DNA of 64,000 nucleotides from Hymenobacter glacialis (lineage in GTDB: Bacteria; Bacteroidota; Bacteroidia; Cytophagales; Hymenobacteraceae). Under the pieces are notes generated by a model that ran no database searches, was not told where the DNA came from, and saw only the letters and a list, made by a program, of their open reading frames with translations. Location of the stretch: assembly GCF_001816165.1 (NCBI RefSeq), contig NZ_MDZC01000112.1:1-64000 (forward strand). Direction: 5' to 3'. Shown here piece by piece: positions 19,779-29,118 of this stretch (position 1 is its first letter; each line of letters opens with the position of its first letter). A program made the position numbers and the translations under genes.

Positions 19779-20609
19779 CTAGCCGCGGGGCATGGAGGTG
19801 CCGGGCTTGCCCGTCTTGGCGGCTGGCCGGAACATGGGGTCCACCGCGTCCATATCCAGAAAGTGCGAGAACGTGTCGCCGCGCAGCCCCAGGCGGATGG
19901 TCTCCAAGCTCACCACTTCGTTGGGGGCAATGTTGCCGAGGTTCACATTGGCGCCCAATAGCTTGATGAACCAAACCTGCTGAGCTTTCTGTGGCGCTTC
20001 CCAGAGAATCTTTTCCGAAGGAATCTTGGTTAGAATTTCCTCTACCAGGCCCGAGCGTACTTCGCCCGTACTGCGAAAAAGGCCCACATTGCCGCCCTCG
20101 CGGGCTTCACCGATGACCTTAATGGCCCCGGCTGCCAGCTCCGTTTCCATCTGCGCTATCCACTTGTAGGGCGGAATGATTTTTTCGGCATCTTTCGAGC
20201 CTACCTCGCTCAGTACCCGCACGGCTTTGCTCAGCTCGCGGATGTACTCGCATTTGCGCTCGTGGTCGAGGTCAATGCTGCCGTCCGATACTTCGGCGTA
20301 TTCCATGCCGTAATTGTCCAGCAGACGGCGGTAATCGTCGAATTGGTTGCGGATGATAAAGGCCTCAAACAAGGTGCCGCCAAAATACACTGGGATATCG
20401 GCCGCCCGGTAAATCTCGAGCTTGCGCTTGAGGTTGGGCACCACGTAGGAGGTGGCCCAGCCTAGCTTCACAATATCGGTGTAGGCAGCACCTACTTCCA
20501 GGAAGTCTTCTACTTCGCGCAGGCTCATGCCCTTGTCCATCATCATGGTGTAGCCTTGCTCGCGGGGCTTGGGGGTGCGCTCTGGAAGCTGGGATAGTTC
20601 GTAATTCAT
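19779..20609 (-). CDS. comA: phosphosulfolactate synthase
   Basis: The 276-residue product belongs to the ComA family (PF02679), TIM-barrel enzymes that add sulfite to phosphoenolpyruvate giving (R)-phosphosulfolactate. Strong family motifs are KPREQGYTMMMDKG, YTDIVKLGWATSYV, PVYFGGTLFEAF, YAEVSDGSIDL, KVIGEAREGGNVGLF, ILWEAPQKAQQVWFIKLLG, NVNLGNIAPNEVVSLETIRL and GLRGDTF. In methanogens this begins coenzyme M synthesis. In Bacteroidota the destination of the product is not settled; sulfolactate or sulfonolipid headgroup supply are possibilities. No ComB or ComC partner lies nearby. The start MNYELSQLPERT is chosen over an upstream extension to 20684. Confidence 0.93.
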   Translation of the reverse strand: MNYELSQLPERTPKPREQGYTMMMDKGMSLREVEDFLEVGAAYTDIVKLGWATSYVVPNLKRKLEIYRAADIPVYFGGTLFEAFIIRNQFDDYRRLLDNYGMEYAEVSDGSIDLDHERKCEYIRELSKAVRVLSEVGSKDAEKIIPPYKWIAQMETELAAGAIKVIGEAREGGNVGLFRSTGEVRSGLVEEILTKIPSEKILWEAPQKAQQVWFIKLLGANVNLGNIAPNEVVSLETIRLGLRGDTFSHFLDMDAVDPMFRPAAKTGKPGTSMPRG

Positions 20610-20682
20610 CAATGCTAACTCTCTAAGAGGGAAACAACGGATTATGAGGGCCGGCCAAGAAAGTTGGGTGGTGCCGACAAAC

Positions 20683-20712
20683 AAAAACCGCCCGTCGTTC
20701 GACGGGCGGTTG
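20683..20712 (-). terminator. TPR gene terminator
   Basis: ACCGCCCGTCG / CGACGGGCGGT (20687-20710) is followed on the minus strand by a T5 run. It lies 25 nt after the TPR gene stop. Confidence 0.85.
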
Positions 20713-20736
20713 CAAAAGTAGCGTTAACCGGAAGTG

Positions 20737-22140
20737 TTATTTCCGGAACTGCTCAATCAGCTTCTTTAGGCCGGGCTGCTCGCGCAGTTCAGGGAAGTAA
20801 TCAAACAAGAGCACATGCTGCTCATAACTAAGCGTGAGGGCCGTTTCGAGAACGGTGTAGGCTTCGCGCATCCGCCCATCGGCCAGCAGATAAGCGCACA
20901 GCATGTAGTGGAAATGCGCCTCGTGCGGGTGCAGGTTCACCGCGTGGCGAACTAAGTCCACCGCTTCGCTAAAATGACCTTGCTCGTACAGAATGGCGCT
21001 CCAACTCACCCAGCCCTGCGCATCGTCGGGGGCCACTTCGGTGGCCTTCTCGTACGACTCCAGGGCGCTGACCACGTTGCCCACCTGGTTCTCGGCCGCG
21101 CCCAAAGCCGACCAGTACTCGCCGCTTTCAGCGTATATCTCAGTAGCCTTGCGGAAGTAATGAATGGCCTCAAACCAACGGCCCTGCTCCTGGAGCAGGA
21201 CGCCCTGGCCAAACCACGCCTCGTCCATCTCGGGGTTAATCTCCAGGGCCTGGCGGTAATAGCGCCGGGCCGGCTCCCAGTCGCGCAGTTTCTCGTAGCA
21301 CTCCCCAATGTTGCACAGGGCCTCGTCGGTGGGTTCGCCCGGAGGATAGGCCTGCTCAAACTCGGCAATGGCTTTCTGGTACTCCTGCTGGCAAACGTAG
21401 GTGTCGGCCAACCAGTGGTGCGCGTCATGAAAATCGGCGCTGATGACCACGGCGTAATCAAATGCCTCCGCTGCCTTCGTGAAGTCCTCGCGGCGGTACC
21501 AGTACTGCCCCAGGTTGTACCACGCCGTAGCTGAGTACGGGTCGTCGTCGGTAAAGCCTTTGAAAAAGTCTTCGTGCTCCTCCAAGCGAGCCGTAATGTC
21601 CAAGCAATGCAGCAACTCCTGCACCCCCGTCTCGTTGTCGGGGTTCAGGCGCAGGCTTTGCTTGTAGTGCTTGGCAGCACTCTTAAATTTCTGCCAGCTC
21701 TGAAAGGCCAAGCCTAAATTGAAGTGAATGTCTTCGCGCTCAGGTTCCTGCTCCAGACCCGCCCGAAAAAAGTCAACCGCCTGCGCAAACTCGCCGCGCT
21801 GGGTACTGATAATGCCCCGCGTCACGGCCACATCGGCGTTGGTCGGGTCGAGGGCTGCTACTTCGTCAATCTGGCGTTCGGCTTCGGTGTAATCGCCGCG
21901 CATGGCCGTCACCTGCGCGCGGTCAATCAGCAGCTCCGTCGAGAAAGGATACTGGCCCAGGGCCGCATCACAAGCCTGCAAGGCCTTGTCAAACTCGGCA
22001 TTGGTAACGTAGTGGTCAATGATGTTCTCGAAGTCCTCTAAATCGAAGAATACAGGCTCTTGCTGGGCTACCATGCGCTCAAAGCGGCGCACGATATCCA
22101 ACACGGCCCGGTGGTTTTCAAAATGTTCGTTCATGCGCAT
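20737..22140 (-). CDS. tetratricopeptide repeat protein
   Basis: The 467-residue soluble protein is built almost wholly of TPR helices from about residue 30 to the end. Typical repeats are AVDFFRAGLEQEPEREDIHF, AWYNLGQYWYRREDFTKAAE, DEALCNIGECYEKLRDWEPA, RRYYRQALEINPEMDEAWFG and YWSALGAAENQVGNVVSALE. There is no signal peptide, so it acts as a cytosolic protein-protein scaffold. Homologues are widely conserved in Bacteroidota but unnamed. The start is MRMNEHFENH; a second ATG two codons later is equally possible. It is a single-gene unit ending in a strong terminator. Confidence 0.88.
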   Translation of the reverse strand: MRMNEHFENHRAVLDIVRRFERMVAQQEPVFFDLEDFENIIDHYVTNAEFDKALQACDAALGQYPFSTELLIDRAQVTAMRGDYTEAERQIDEVAALDPTNADVAVTRGIISTQRGEFAQAVDFFRAGLEQEPEREDIHFNLGLAFQSWQKFKSAAKHYKQSLRLNPDNETGVQELLHCLDITARLEEHEDFFKGFTDDDPYSATAWYNLGQYWYRREDFTKAAEAFDYAVVISADFHDAHHWLADTYVCQQEYQKAIAEFEQAYPPGEPTDEALCNIGECYEKLRDWEPARRYYRQALEINPEMDEAWFGQGVLLQEQGRWFEAIHYFRKATEIYAESGEYWSALGAAENQVGNVVSALESYEKATEVAPDDAQGWVSWSAILYEQGHFSEAVDLVRHAVNLHPHEAHFHYMLCAYLLADGRMREAYTVLETALTLSYEQHVLLFDYFPELREQPGLKKLIEQFRK

Positions 22141-22300
22141 AATACCGCAATAAGGTAAGTGGATTAATCCGTTTTGTGAATTGGCGAACGAAGTACCAGT
22201 CAATTACTAGCCAGTTGCTTGCAAACGCCGTTCCACTCCACTTTATCAGTTATCTATCAATATAACAAATGTTAGCCAAAACCGTGCAATCTGGCTCTCG

Positions 22301-23323
22301 CTAAGTTACGATAACCGTTGGGGACGTGGTTAGGTTGCCAGACAATTCGGCGGCACACCACGCCAGTGTCTCGGCTAACGGACGGAAATCGAGGCCGGTA
22401 GCGCTTTGTACTTTGGCGTGCGCATACACCACGGGCCGCCGGCCGGCCCGGGCCGTGTCTTTGGTAATGAGCGGCCGGGCTCCGGTTAGCACGGCTCGTG
22501 CGTGCTCCAAGCGCCAGATGAGCTCGGCGGCCCAATTGGGCACTGCCGTTGTGGGCGGCCGCCGCCCCATGGCTCCCGCCGCCATGCGGAAAAAAGCAGC
22601 CAGCGGCACCGCTTCCGCACTCAGGATGTACCGCTCTCCGCGCAGTTCCGGCTGGTCGAGCGCCAGGGCCAGCAGGTGAGCCACTACATCCCGTACATCC
22701 ACAAAATTGATGAGGCCAGCGGTGTAAAAGCGGTGTTCTTGATGGGCGTATCGCAGCAGCCGGGTGCTGCTGCGGTGCCAGTCGCCGGGCCCTAGCACCA
22801 CCGAAGGATTGACGATGACAGCGGAAAGCCCTTCGGCTACTCCGCGCCACACTTCCAACTCACCCAAGTACTTGGAGGTAGCGTAGGCCGGGTGCGCAGC
22901 CCCAAGGTCCCAGGTACTCTTTTCGGTAACGGGCAGTGCGCCATTTGCGTCGGCTGTACTTCCTGCGGCAGGGCCACCCAACGCCGCCACGGACGACACA
23001 TGGGCTAGCCGAATGCCCGGTCGCTCCAGGCAGGCGTCTACAATGGCCGCGGTTCCTTGCACATTCACGTTTAGCAGCAAGTCTTCGTCCTGCGGCGCGT
23101 AGGACACCAGCCCAGCACAATGGAACACATGCGTTACATCAGGCGTGAGGGCCACGCGCAGCAATTCGGTATCAAGCAAATCGCCGACTACCCAGTCCAC
23201 ACCCGGCGCGGCATTGGTGGGCAAGGCGCCCCGGTGCAATGCTCGCACCGCTAAGCCGCGCGCGCGCAGGGCTTGCAACAGAAAGGAGCCTATCAAGCCG
23301 GTTCCGCCGGTAACGAATATCAT
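22301..23323 (-). CDS. NAD-dependent epimerase/dehydratase (extended SDR)
   Basis: The 340-residue extended short-chain dehydrogenase begins MIFVTGGTGLIGSFLLQALR, the NAD(P) GxxGxxG motif. A conserved HVFHCAGLVSY, LAHVSSVAALGG (active Ser) and AYATSKYLGELE (YxxxK) follow, then IVNPSVVLGPGDW and FVDVRDVVAHLLAL. This pattern fits the dihydroflavonol reductase/3-beta-HSD-like branch. It is the last gene of the exopolysaccharide operon (78 nt after cpsB), so it may modify a sugar or lipid precursor, but the substrate is unknown. Confidence 0.88.
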   Translation of the reverse strand: MIFVTGGTGLIGSFLLQALRARGLAVRALHRGALPTNAAPGVDWVVGDLLDTELLRVALTPDVTHVFHCAGLVSYAPQDEDLLLNVNVQGTAAIVDACLERPGIRLAHVSSVAALGGPAAGSTADANGALPVTEKSTWDLGAAHPAYATSKYLGELEVWRGVAEGLSAVIVNPSVVLGPGDWHRSSTRLLRYAHQEHRFYTAGLINFVDVRDVVAHLLALALDQPELRGERYILSAEAVPLAAFFRMAAGAMGRRPPTTAVPNWAAELIWRLEHARAVLTGARPLITKDTARAGRRPVVYAHAKVQSATGLDFRPLAETLAWCAAELSGNLTTSPTVIVT

Positions 23324-23401
23324 GAAGGAATGCGGGGAGATTGAGGAATTCTGCAGGGTGGTGTTATCAGCAACAGCACCATCCAGCAGCAGGCAACGGC
23401 C

Positions 23402-24172
23402 TCAAAGTGTTTGGTTGAGGAGTGGCAATTGTAAAAGCTTCTCCATGTAGGGGAGTGGCAGGGTTTTGCGCACCAAGGTTTCGGTGTGGCGCAGGTGGTG
23501 CGTATCAGTGCCCACAAAGTCAACCAAGCCGGCATCAATTAACTCTTCAGCCACCCGTTTAGCAGCCGGAGAATAGTAACCGGCCAGCGAATTCAGATTA
23601 ATCTGGAGCAGCACACCATGGTCGCGTCGCAAGGCCTCGATATCTGAAAAGCGGCCGTACAAATAGGTATAACGCTCCGGGTGGGCCAACACGGGCTGGT
23701 ACCCCTGAGCATGAAGCTCAAAAATAATTTCGTACAGGTTAAGGGGCTCGTTCATGTACGAGGTTTCAAACAGCAGATAGCGTTTGTCGCCGCCGAAAGT
23801 CAGCATCTCAGTACCGTCGGCCAGCTTGCGGCCCAAGAATTCATCTAGATAGTATTCAGCCGCGCAAGCCAACTCCACATCGCCCAGGCCCGCGGTAGTG
23901 GCAGCGTCCCGCAGGAGTTGCAGAGCCGCCCGAATCCCCTCCGGGGTATTCTTGTAGAAGTCGCCCATGATGTGGGGCGTCATTATCAGCTTTCGAAAAC
24001 CAGCCTCACGCAGGGCCCGGAGTAGGTCCAGGGAGTGTTCCACTGTCTCAGCTCCATCGTCCAGGCCTGGCAGTAGGTGGGAGTGCATGTCAGCCCCCAA
24101 CTGGGCGAAGCTAGCCGAAATAGCCCGAGCTGCCGGCTTGTTTCCGAAAAGCCGTTGCAGAAGAGAAGCCAT
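23402..24172 (-). CDS. CpsB/CapC-family PHP tyrosine-protein phosphatase
   Basis: The 256-residue PHP-fold metallophosphatase has metal-binding motifs ADMHSHLLPGLDDGAET at ~27, LIMTPHIMGDFY, LAHPERYTY and FVGTDTHHLRH. Family members dephosphorylate the tyrosine cluster of the cognate Wzc/CpsD kinase and so reset capsule or exopolysaccharide chain-length control. It lies 12 nt downstream of that kinase gene here, the classic pairing. It is soluble and has no signal peptide. Confidence 0.93.
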   Translation of the reverse strand: MASLLQRLFGNKPAARAISASFAQLGADMHSHLLPGLDDGAETVEHSLDLLRALREAGFRKLIMTPHIMGDFYKNTPEGIRAALQLLRDAATTAGLGDVELACAAEYYLDEFLGRKLADGTEMLTFGGDKRYLLFETSYMNEPLNLYEIIFELHAQGYQPVLAHPERYTYLYGRFSDIEALRRDHGVLLQINLNSLAGYYSPAAKRVAEELIDAGLVDFVGTDTHHLRHTETLVRKTLPLPYMEKLLQLPLLNQTL

Positions 24173-24184
24173 TCAATGCGGGTG

Positions 24185-26692
24185 TTAACTGAAGAATTTC
24201 TTCAGCTTCTCGCCGAAGGTAAGTGGCTTAGCGGCAGGTTCTTCGTAATATCCCTGGCCATAGGCACCGTAGCCGTAGCCATACCCGTAGCCATACCCGT
24301 AGCCATAGCCCGCGCCACGTGAGCTGGCATCGTTAAGAATAGTGCACATGCGCGTGAGATTATTACTGCGCATCAACCGATTTATATTCTTTATGAAGGC
24401 CTTGCGTGAATAGTTAGCGCGAACAATGTAAAGCGGGATGTCAACTTTACGCATTATGAGGATACCGTCGGTCACCAGGCCAACGGGTGGAGTGTCAATC
24501 AGGATGACATCGTAGGATAGAAACAATTCCTGAATCATCAAGTCGAACTTATCGCTCAATATAAGCTCCGATGGGTTCGGCGGGGTAGGACCCGCTGAAA
24601 TAAACTGCATCGATTCGATGGAAGTAGGTTGAATACACTCCTGAATGCTGTGGCGCTCTATAAGAATGGTACTCACTCCCTTCGCATTGCCAGCTCCAAA
24701 GGCCAAGTTAACCTTGGGCTTGCGCATGTCAAGGTCGAGGATGATGACCCGCTGCCCAGATAGTGCAATAATGCCTCCCAAGTTGACGGTAACGAATGTT
24801 TTACCTTCCCCCGAAATCGTGGAGGTGACCGATATCATCCGCTTCTTCTTGGCTGAGCTGATAAAGTCAAGGTTGGTTCTTATGGAACGAATGGACTCTG
24901 AGATAGCCGATTTAGGGTTTTTGTCCACCACCAGCCGGGATACCTCCATTTTCTCCTTGTCATAGGTTGGGATGATACCCAGAACTGACGCCTTGGTACT
25001 CCGCTCTAACTCCCGCACGTTCGTGATGGTATTGTGCATAAAATACCGCACCGCAATCAGCCCCAGCCCCAATACAAGACCCCCCGCCAAACCAATAGCA
25101 TACACAATGAGTTGGTTGGGGGAAATCGGCGCTCCTGGAGGCGAAGCGGGAGAAAGTATCTTAAAATCGGCAGTAGCACCGGCCTTTTCAATATTGAACT
25201 GCACTTTGCGGTCCATTAATTGAAGGTAAGAACTAGTATACAAGTCCAGAGGGCGCTTCAATCGCTCCAATTGGGTGCTTTTAGATGGCAGGCTTTGCAG
25301 TGCACCGTTGAGCTTAGCCCGCTGCTGGTCAAGGCGCGCAAGCTCTTTCTTAAGCAGAATTTGGTTTTGCCGTAACAAACGCTTCAGTGAAGCCCGCGTG
25401 TATGCAATATCGTCGCGAATGCCCTGAACGGCTTCGGTGCTCTCATTGTAGGACCGCGACACCCGGCGTAGCCGCCATTGCAGCGAGTTGAGTTGATTAA
25501 GCTCCTGCCCCAACTGCGCGTCCTCAATGCCAGCCAGGGCGGGCAGGCTTTGCTCCACGGTTTGAGTTTCATCGCGAGTCAGGCGGTCCTGATTCGCCAT
25601 GTTGGCTATTTCAGCCAACATGGCAATGTTGTCGGTGAGCTTCAGCCGTTCGGTTTCAAACTTTTCCAGCTTTCCACTGATAGCCTCAAATTCACCTTTG
25701 CTATCGTAAGTGCCAGTTTTCTGCACAAACTTTTGCAGCCGGTCTTCGGCATCTTCTAGGTTCTGTCCGTTCTGGTCCAGAATCTGGTCCAGAAAACGGA
25801 GCTTGCTGATTGTGCTTTCAGATTTTTGGGCAAGCTTCTCTTCAAGATATACTGAGTCTATCTTGTTAACAATGTCCTGCGCTTTGCTGGCGTTAAAGTC
25901 ATTAAAAGCAATTTGGATGGTATTTGCCTCGGGATTAACTATCTCAACGGTTAGATTTTTATCTAAGTATGCATTGACGCTACGGTCATCTTGAATGGTA
26001 AAATGGTAACTGGCATCAGCAGTATTGTTAGCCGCGAAGCTCTCCGTCTCCAGTACCTGAAGCTGGATTCCTGGAAATGTTATTTGCTGTCCTAATGCAT
26101 ACTCTCCCCCAAGCGGGCGGCCCTGAGCCACGAAATCCAGCTTGAATCGACTAGGGCCAGTAAATCGCAGTTCAAATTTGCGATTATATAGACTTGGGTC
26201 CGTGATATTGTACTTGACGCGAAAAGGCGAAGTGCCATATAGTTCCGACTCCAGTACCGTCCCCTGCACGTAATAATTCACGTCCAGAGCCAGGGAATCC
26301 TTAAGCCGTTGGTATATGATGTTGGATTTAATTAGCTCAACTTCGCCCGCTAGTTTCGTCCGGCCATTGGGTACCACTGCTGGTGCACCCTGACCGCCTA
26401 ACCCAAGGGCACTGCCCTCATTGCGTTCATCTATTTTAAGTAAGGAAGCTGACTTATATACAGGTTTGGTATAGCGCAGATAGAGCCAGGAAGCGGTTGT
26501 TCCCAACATAATTAGAAGCAGCATCCAGAGCAAGCTACGCCGTGCCACCAACACAAGGGTGGTAATGTCCAGACTGGCAGATTCGTCCTCGGGCTCGCTG
26601 GCCCCCACCGTTGGCGCTTCGGGAAGAGACGCCGTACCGCCGGTAGCGTTGCGAATAAGCTCTTCCAGTTCCCTGTTTTCGTTCGTAGCCAT
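24185..26692 (-). CDS. polysaccharide co-polymerase / tyrosine autokinase (Wzc-like)
   Basis: The 835-residue inner-membrane protein controls exopolysaccharide polymerisation and export. The first membrane segment is at ~48-72 (SLLWMLLLIMLGTTASWLYL), preceding a Wzz-type periplasmic domain with long coiled coils (~270-480). The second segment is at ~530-552. The cytosolic BY-kinase has Walker A STISGEGKTF (~624-633), Walker A' VIILDLDMRKPKV and Walker B VILIDTPPVGLVTDG. The C-terminal tail is a Gly-Tyr repeat followed by GAYGQGYYEEP, giving a dense cluster of autophosphorylation Tyr. It sits in an operon between wza and the cognate phosphatase. An N-terminal ~45-residue cytosolic extension is present. 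Confidence 0.95.
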   Translation of the reverse strand: MATNENRELEELIRNATGGTASLPEAPTVGASEPEDESASLDITTLVLVARRSLLWMLLLIMLGTTASWLYLRYTKPVYKSASLLKIDERNEGSALGLGGQGAPAVVPNGRTKLAGEVELIKSNIIYQRLKDSLALDVNYYVQGTVLESELYGTSPFRVKYNITDPSLYNRKFELRFTGPSRFKLDFVAQGRPLGGEYALGQQITFPGIQLQVLETESFAANNTADASYHFTIQDDRSVNAYLDKNLTVEIVNPEANTIQIAFNDFNASKAQDIVNKIDSVYLEEKLAQKSESTISKLRFLDQILDQNGQNLEDAEDRLQKFVQKTGTYDSKGEFEAISGKLEKFETERLKLTDNIAMLAEIANMANQDRLTRDETQTVEQSLPALAGIEDAQLGQELNQLNSLQWRLRRVSRSYNESTEAVQGIRDDIAYTRASLKRLLRQNQILLKKELARLDQQRAKLNGALQSLPSKSTQLERLKRPLDLYTSSYLQLMDRKVQFNIEKAGATADFKILSPASPPGAPISPNQLIVYAIGLAGGLVLGLGLIAVRYFMHNTITNVRELERSTKASVLGIIPTYDKEKMEVSRLVVDKNPKSAISESIRSIRTNLDFISSAKKKRMISVTSTISGEGKTFVTVNLGGIIALSGQRVIILDLDMRKPKVNLAFGAGNAKGVSTILIERHSIQECIQPTSIESMQFISAGPTPPNPSELILSDKFDLMIQELFLSYDVILIDTPPVGLVTDGILIMRKVDIPLYIVRANYSRKAFIKNINRLMRSNNLTRMCTILNDASSRGAGYGYGYGYGYGYGYGAYGQGYYEEPAAKPLTFGEKLKKFFS
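24269..24312. repeat. imperfect 6/12-nt tandem repeat encoding the Gly-Tyr tail
   Basis: Hexamers CCGTAG and CCATAC/CCATAG alternate in tandem, encoding repeated GGN-TAY codons on the minus strand at the C-terminus of the Wzc-like kinase. The array is close to perfect at the 12-nt level (CCATACCCGTAG), so it is prone to in-frame slippage. Confidence 0.85.
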
Positions 26693-26757
26693 TATGAGTA
26701 TAGTGTCAAATCAGGCTTAAAATACCTAAGTTAATAGACGGTAATAGGGTGATAGTA

Positions 26758-27717
26758 CTATCTGAATTGAGTAATAAAGAAAAACGTGGTGGTAAGTAGC
26801 AACGATGACAGGCTTAAGATTGGCCCTATATCTACCAGCGTATCGAGGAATGGGCGACGAATTGGCTCCACATAAATAACGTCGTTGGGTTCCACTTGTA
26901 AGTTGGCCCGCCGCATGCCATCAAGGGTAGATAAGTCGATTTGTTGAACTCGGGGGTTCTTCAAATCTCCTCTGATAATGCGGATGTTATTTACACGCCC
27001 ACCATTGCGGTACAAGCCCGTGCCACCTCCTGCACCGCCAGCTCCATCTACTCCACCAGCTAGTGCCAGTACTTCGAGGAGGTTCATGTTGTCATTATTA
27101 AGGGGGATGACTTTACCACTAGTTGCCCCCAGTATAATCACGCGGTTGTTGGTGACGCGGGTTGTTACAAACGACTCCTTGTAGAATTCATTGTAGCGAA
27201 TAGCCAGCATACTATCGGCCTCCAATAATGTTAAGCCGCTCACGCGCACACGGTTCACCATCGGTAGTACTACTGTTCCATCGGCTTGTACTAAAAAAAC
27301 AGAGCCACTCGTTCCTTGCGTAGCAGACCCACCTCCTTGCCCTATGTTCTGTGGGCTGCCACCGCCACCGCCACCGCCACTAGTACTACCACCAATAGAA
27401 CCACCGCCAGTTGGCAAACCTCCACCGGAGGGCTGGCCGAACTGCAGTTCGCCGTTGGGGTCCAGGATTCGTTCGCCTTTGTTGGTGTTCACCCGCACCT
27501 GTAGAAAATCATTGGCTTGGATCACATAGTTGCGCTCCGACCGGTTTACGGCGATGCGTAATTTGGTGCTGTCGAGCTGTCTGCCCTGTTTGTCAGTCAG
27601 GCGAAACAGCGTGCGCTGGTTGTAATATTTGGTCGTGGCGCACGACGAAAAAAGCAGCAGTGCGGGCAGTGCCAGCAGCCACAGCCGCGTCAAACGGCGA
27701 AGATGAAAGGTCGGCAT
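26758..27717 (-). CDS. polysaccharide export outer-membrane lipoprotein (Wza-like)
   Basis: The 319-residue product starts at MPTFHLRRLTRL with a lipoprotein signal and lipobox LLFSSC (Cys ~26). Poly_export/SLBB organisation follows: NYVIQANDFLQVRVN, then QADGTVVLPMVNRVRVSGLT, YNEFYKESFVTTRV, RVIILGATSGKVIPL, MNLLEVLALAGGVDG and NDVIYVEPIRRPF. About 55 residues rich in Gly/Ser/Gln interrupt the first domain between VNTNKGERILDP and SVFLVQADG. The last ~20 residues are hydrophobic, as in the OM helix of Wza. It is the first gene of the wza-wzc-cpsB-SDR operon. Confidence 0.93.
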   Translation of the reverse strand: MPTFHLRRLTRLWLLALPALLLFSSCATTKYYNQRTLFRLTDKQGRQLDSTKLRIAVNRSERNYVIQANDFLQVRVNTNKGERILDPNGELQFGQPSGGGLPTGGGSIGGSTSGGGGGGGSPQNIGQGGGSATQGTSGSVFLVQADGTVVLPMVNRVRVSGLTLLEADSMLAIRYNEFYKESFVTTRVTNNRVIILGATSGKVIPLNNDNMNLLEVLALAGGVDGAGGAGGGTGLYRNGGRVNNIRIIRGDLKNPRVQQIDLSTLDGMRRANLQVEPNDVIYVEPIRRPFLDTLVDIGPILSLSSLLLTTTFFFITQFR

Positions 27718-27796
27718 GAAGGCCAATTAATACGGAATCAAATGGGAAACAGTGAAAAAAAACGGTGGTCAAAACCAAGTTTCTCTCAAAAAGCCT

Positions 27797-27827
27797 CAAA
27801 AGTAACGATTTTGCGGTGCCTATTCAA
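27797..27827 (-). promoter_or_regulatory. exopolysaccharide operon promoter
   Basis: On the minus strand, TTG (27825-27827), 20 nt and TACTTTTG (27797-27804) fit the Bacteroidota consensus. This gives a leader of about 75 nt before the wza ATG. Confidence 0.65.
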
Positions 27828-27880
27828 GTTCAACCCGTTACGCGGTGCCAGATGCTTAGCTTTTGCCAGCGCTTAAAGCG

Positions 27881-27888
27881 TACTTTTG
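27881..27888 (+). promoter_or_regulatory. -7 box for the acyl-CoA dehydrogenase gene
   Basis: TACTTTTG matches TAnnTTTG and lies 84 nt before ATG 27973. A TTG lies only 15 nt upstream, shorter than usual, so the -33 element is uncertain. It is divergent from the wza promoter 54 nt away. Confidence 0.5.
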
Positions 27889-27972
27889 TGGGCCTAAAAC
27901 CAGAGTTGTTGGTTAAGCAGTTAGTTGTCTGTTCTGATTTCTCAAATCCCACCCTCAAGCTTATTCAATAGT

Positions 27973-29118
27973 ATGGAAGCCGTAGCCACCGAAAATCAAA
28001 CCATGATTGCCCAGATGGTGCGCGACTTTGGCGCGCAGCACATCAAGCCCAATATGATGAAATGGGACGAAAGCCAGGAGTTTCCCATTGAAATTTTTCA
28101 TAAACTCGGGGAGCTGGGCCTGATGGGTGTGCTCGTGCCCCAGCAATACGGTGGCTCGGGCTTTGGCTACATGGAGTACGTGACGGCCATTGCCGAGCTA
28201 TCCAAAATCGACGGTAGCATTGGGTTGAGCATGGCGGCGCACAATTCGCTTTGCACCGGCCATATCCTGCAGCATGCTTCTGAGGAACAGAAGCAGAAAT
28301 ACCTGCCCAAGCTCGCTTCGGGTGAGTGGATTGGCGCCTGGGGCCTCACGGAGCCCAACACGGGCTCTGATGCCGGCAATATGCGCACTACGGCCGTGCT
28401 CGACGAGAGCGGCGAAAATTACATTATCAACGGCGCCAAGAACTTCATCACGCACGGCAAATCTGGCAACGTGGCCGTGGTTATTGTGCGCACCGGCGAA
28501 GTGGGCGACTCCCACGGCATGACGGCCTTCATCATCGAGCGCGGCACGCCGGGCTTCGAAGCTGGCCGCAAAGAAGACAAGCTCGGCATGCGGGCCTCGG
28601 AAACCACGGAGCTGATTTTCACGGATTGCAAGGTGCCCAAGGAAAACGTTATCGGCAAAGTGGGCGATGGCTTTGTGCAGTCGCTGAAAGTACTCGATGG
28701 CGGGCGCATCAGCATTGCGGCCCTTAGCTTGGGCATTGCGCAGGGCGCTTTCGAAGCCGCTGTGCAGTACAGCAAAGAGCGTCATCAGTTCAACCAGCCC
28801 ATCAGCAGCTTCCAGGGCATTGCCTTCAAACTGGCCGATATGGCGACTGAGATTGAAGCCGCCAGCCAACTCACTTACCGCGCCGCCGACATGAAGGACC
28901 GCGGCCAGAACGTGAACCTTGAGTCGGCCATGGCCAAGCTTTACGCCTCGGAAGTGAGCGTGCGTGTCGCTAACGAAGGCGTGCAGATATTCGGTGGCTA
29001 CGGCTACACTAAGGACTACCCGGCCGAGAAGTACTACCGCGATGCCAAGCTGTGCACCATTGGCGAAGGCACCAGCGAAATTCAGAAACTGGTGATTGCT
29101 CGGGCTTTGCTCAAGTAA
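27973..29118 (+). CDS. acyl-CoA dehydrogenase
   Basis: The 381-residue flavoprotein oxidises acyl-CoA to trans-2-enoyl-CoA. The start [19 protein letters not shown] gives normal family length; the frame is open from a TTG at 27925. Motifs include [12 protein letters not shown], the FAD/substrate loop [37 protein letters not shown], and the C-terminal [20 protein letters not shown] then [17 protein letters not shown]. The conserved Glu of the YxKDYPxE/GTSEIQ region points to the short/branched-chain acyl-CoA type. It is transcribed alone with a plus-strand promoter. Confidence 0.95.
   Translation: MEAVATENQTMIAQMVRDFGAQHIKPNMMKWDESQEFPIEIFHKLGELGLMGVLVPQQYGGSGFGYMEYVTAIAELSKIDGSIGLSMAAHNSLCTGHILQHASEEQKQKYLPKLASGEWIGAWGLTEPNTGSDAGNMRTTAVLDESGENYIINGAKNFITHGKSGNVAVVIVRTGEVGDSHGMTAFIIERGTPGFEAGRKEDKLGMRASETTELIFTDCKVPKENVIGKVGDGFVQSLKVLDGGRISIAALSLGIAQGAFEAAVQYSKERHQFNQPISSFQGIAFKLADMATEIEAASQLTYRAADMKDRGQNVNLESAMAKLYASEVSVRVANEGVQIFGGYGYTKDYPAEKYYRDAKLCTIGEGTSEIQKLVIARALLK

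Noticed and set aside
24269-24312. CRISPR-like or minisatellite array
   Set aside because: The repeats are in frame inside the kinase gene, are hexamers/12-mers without spacers, and encode the Gly-Tyr tail.
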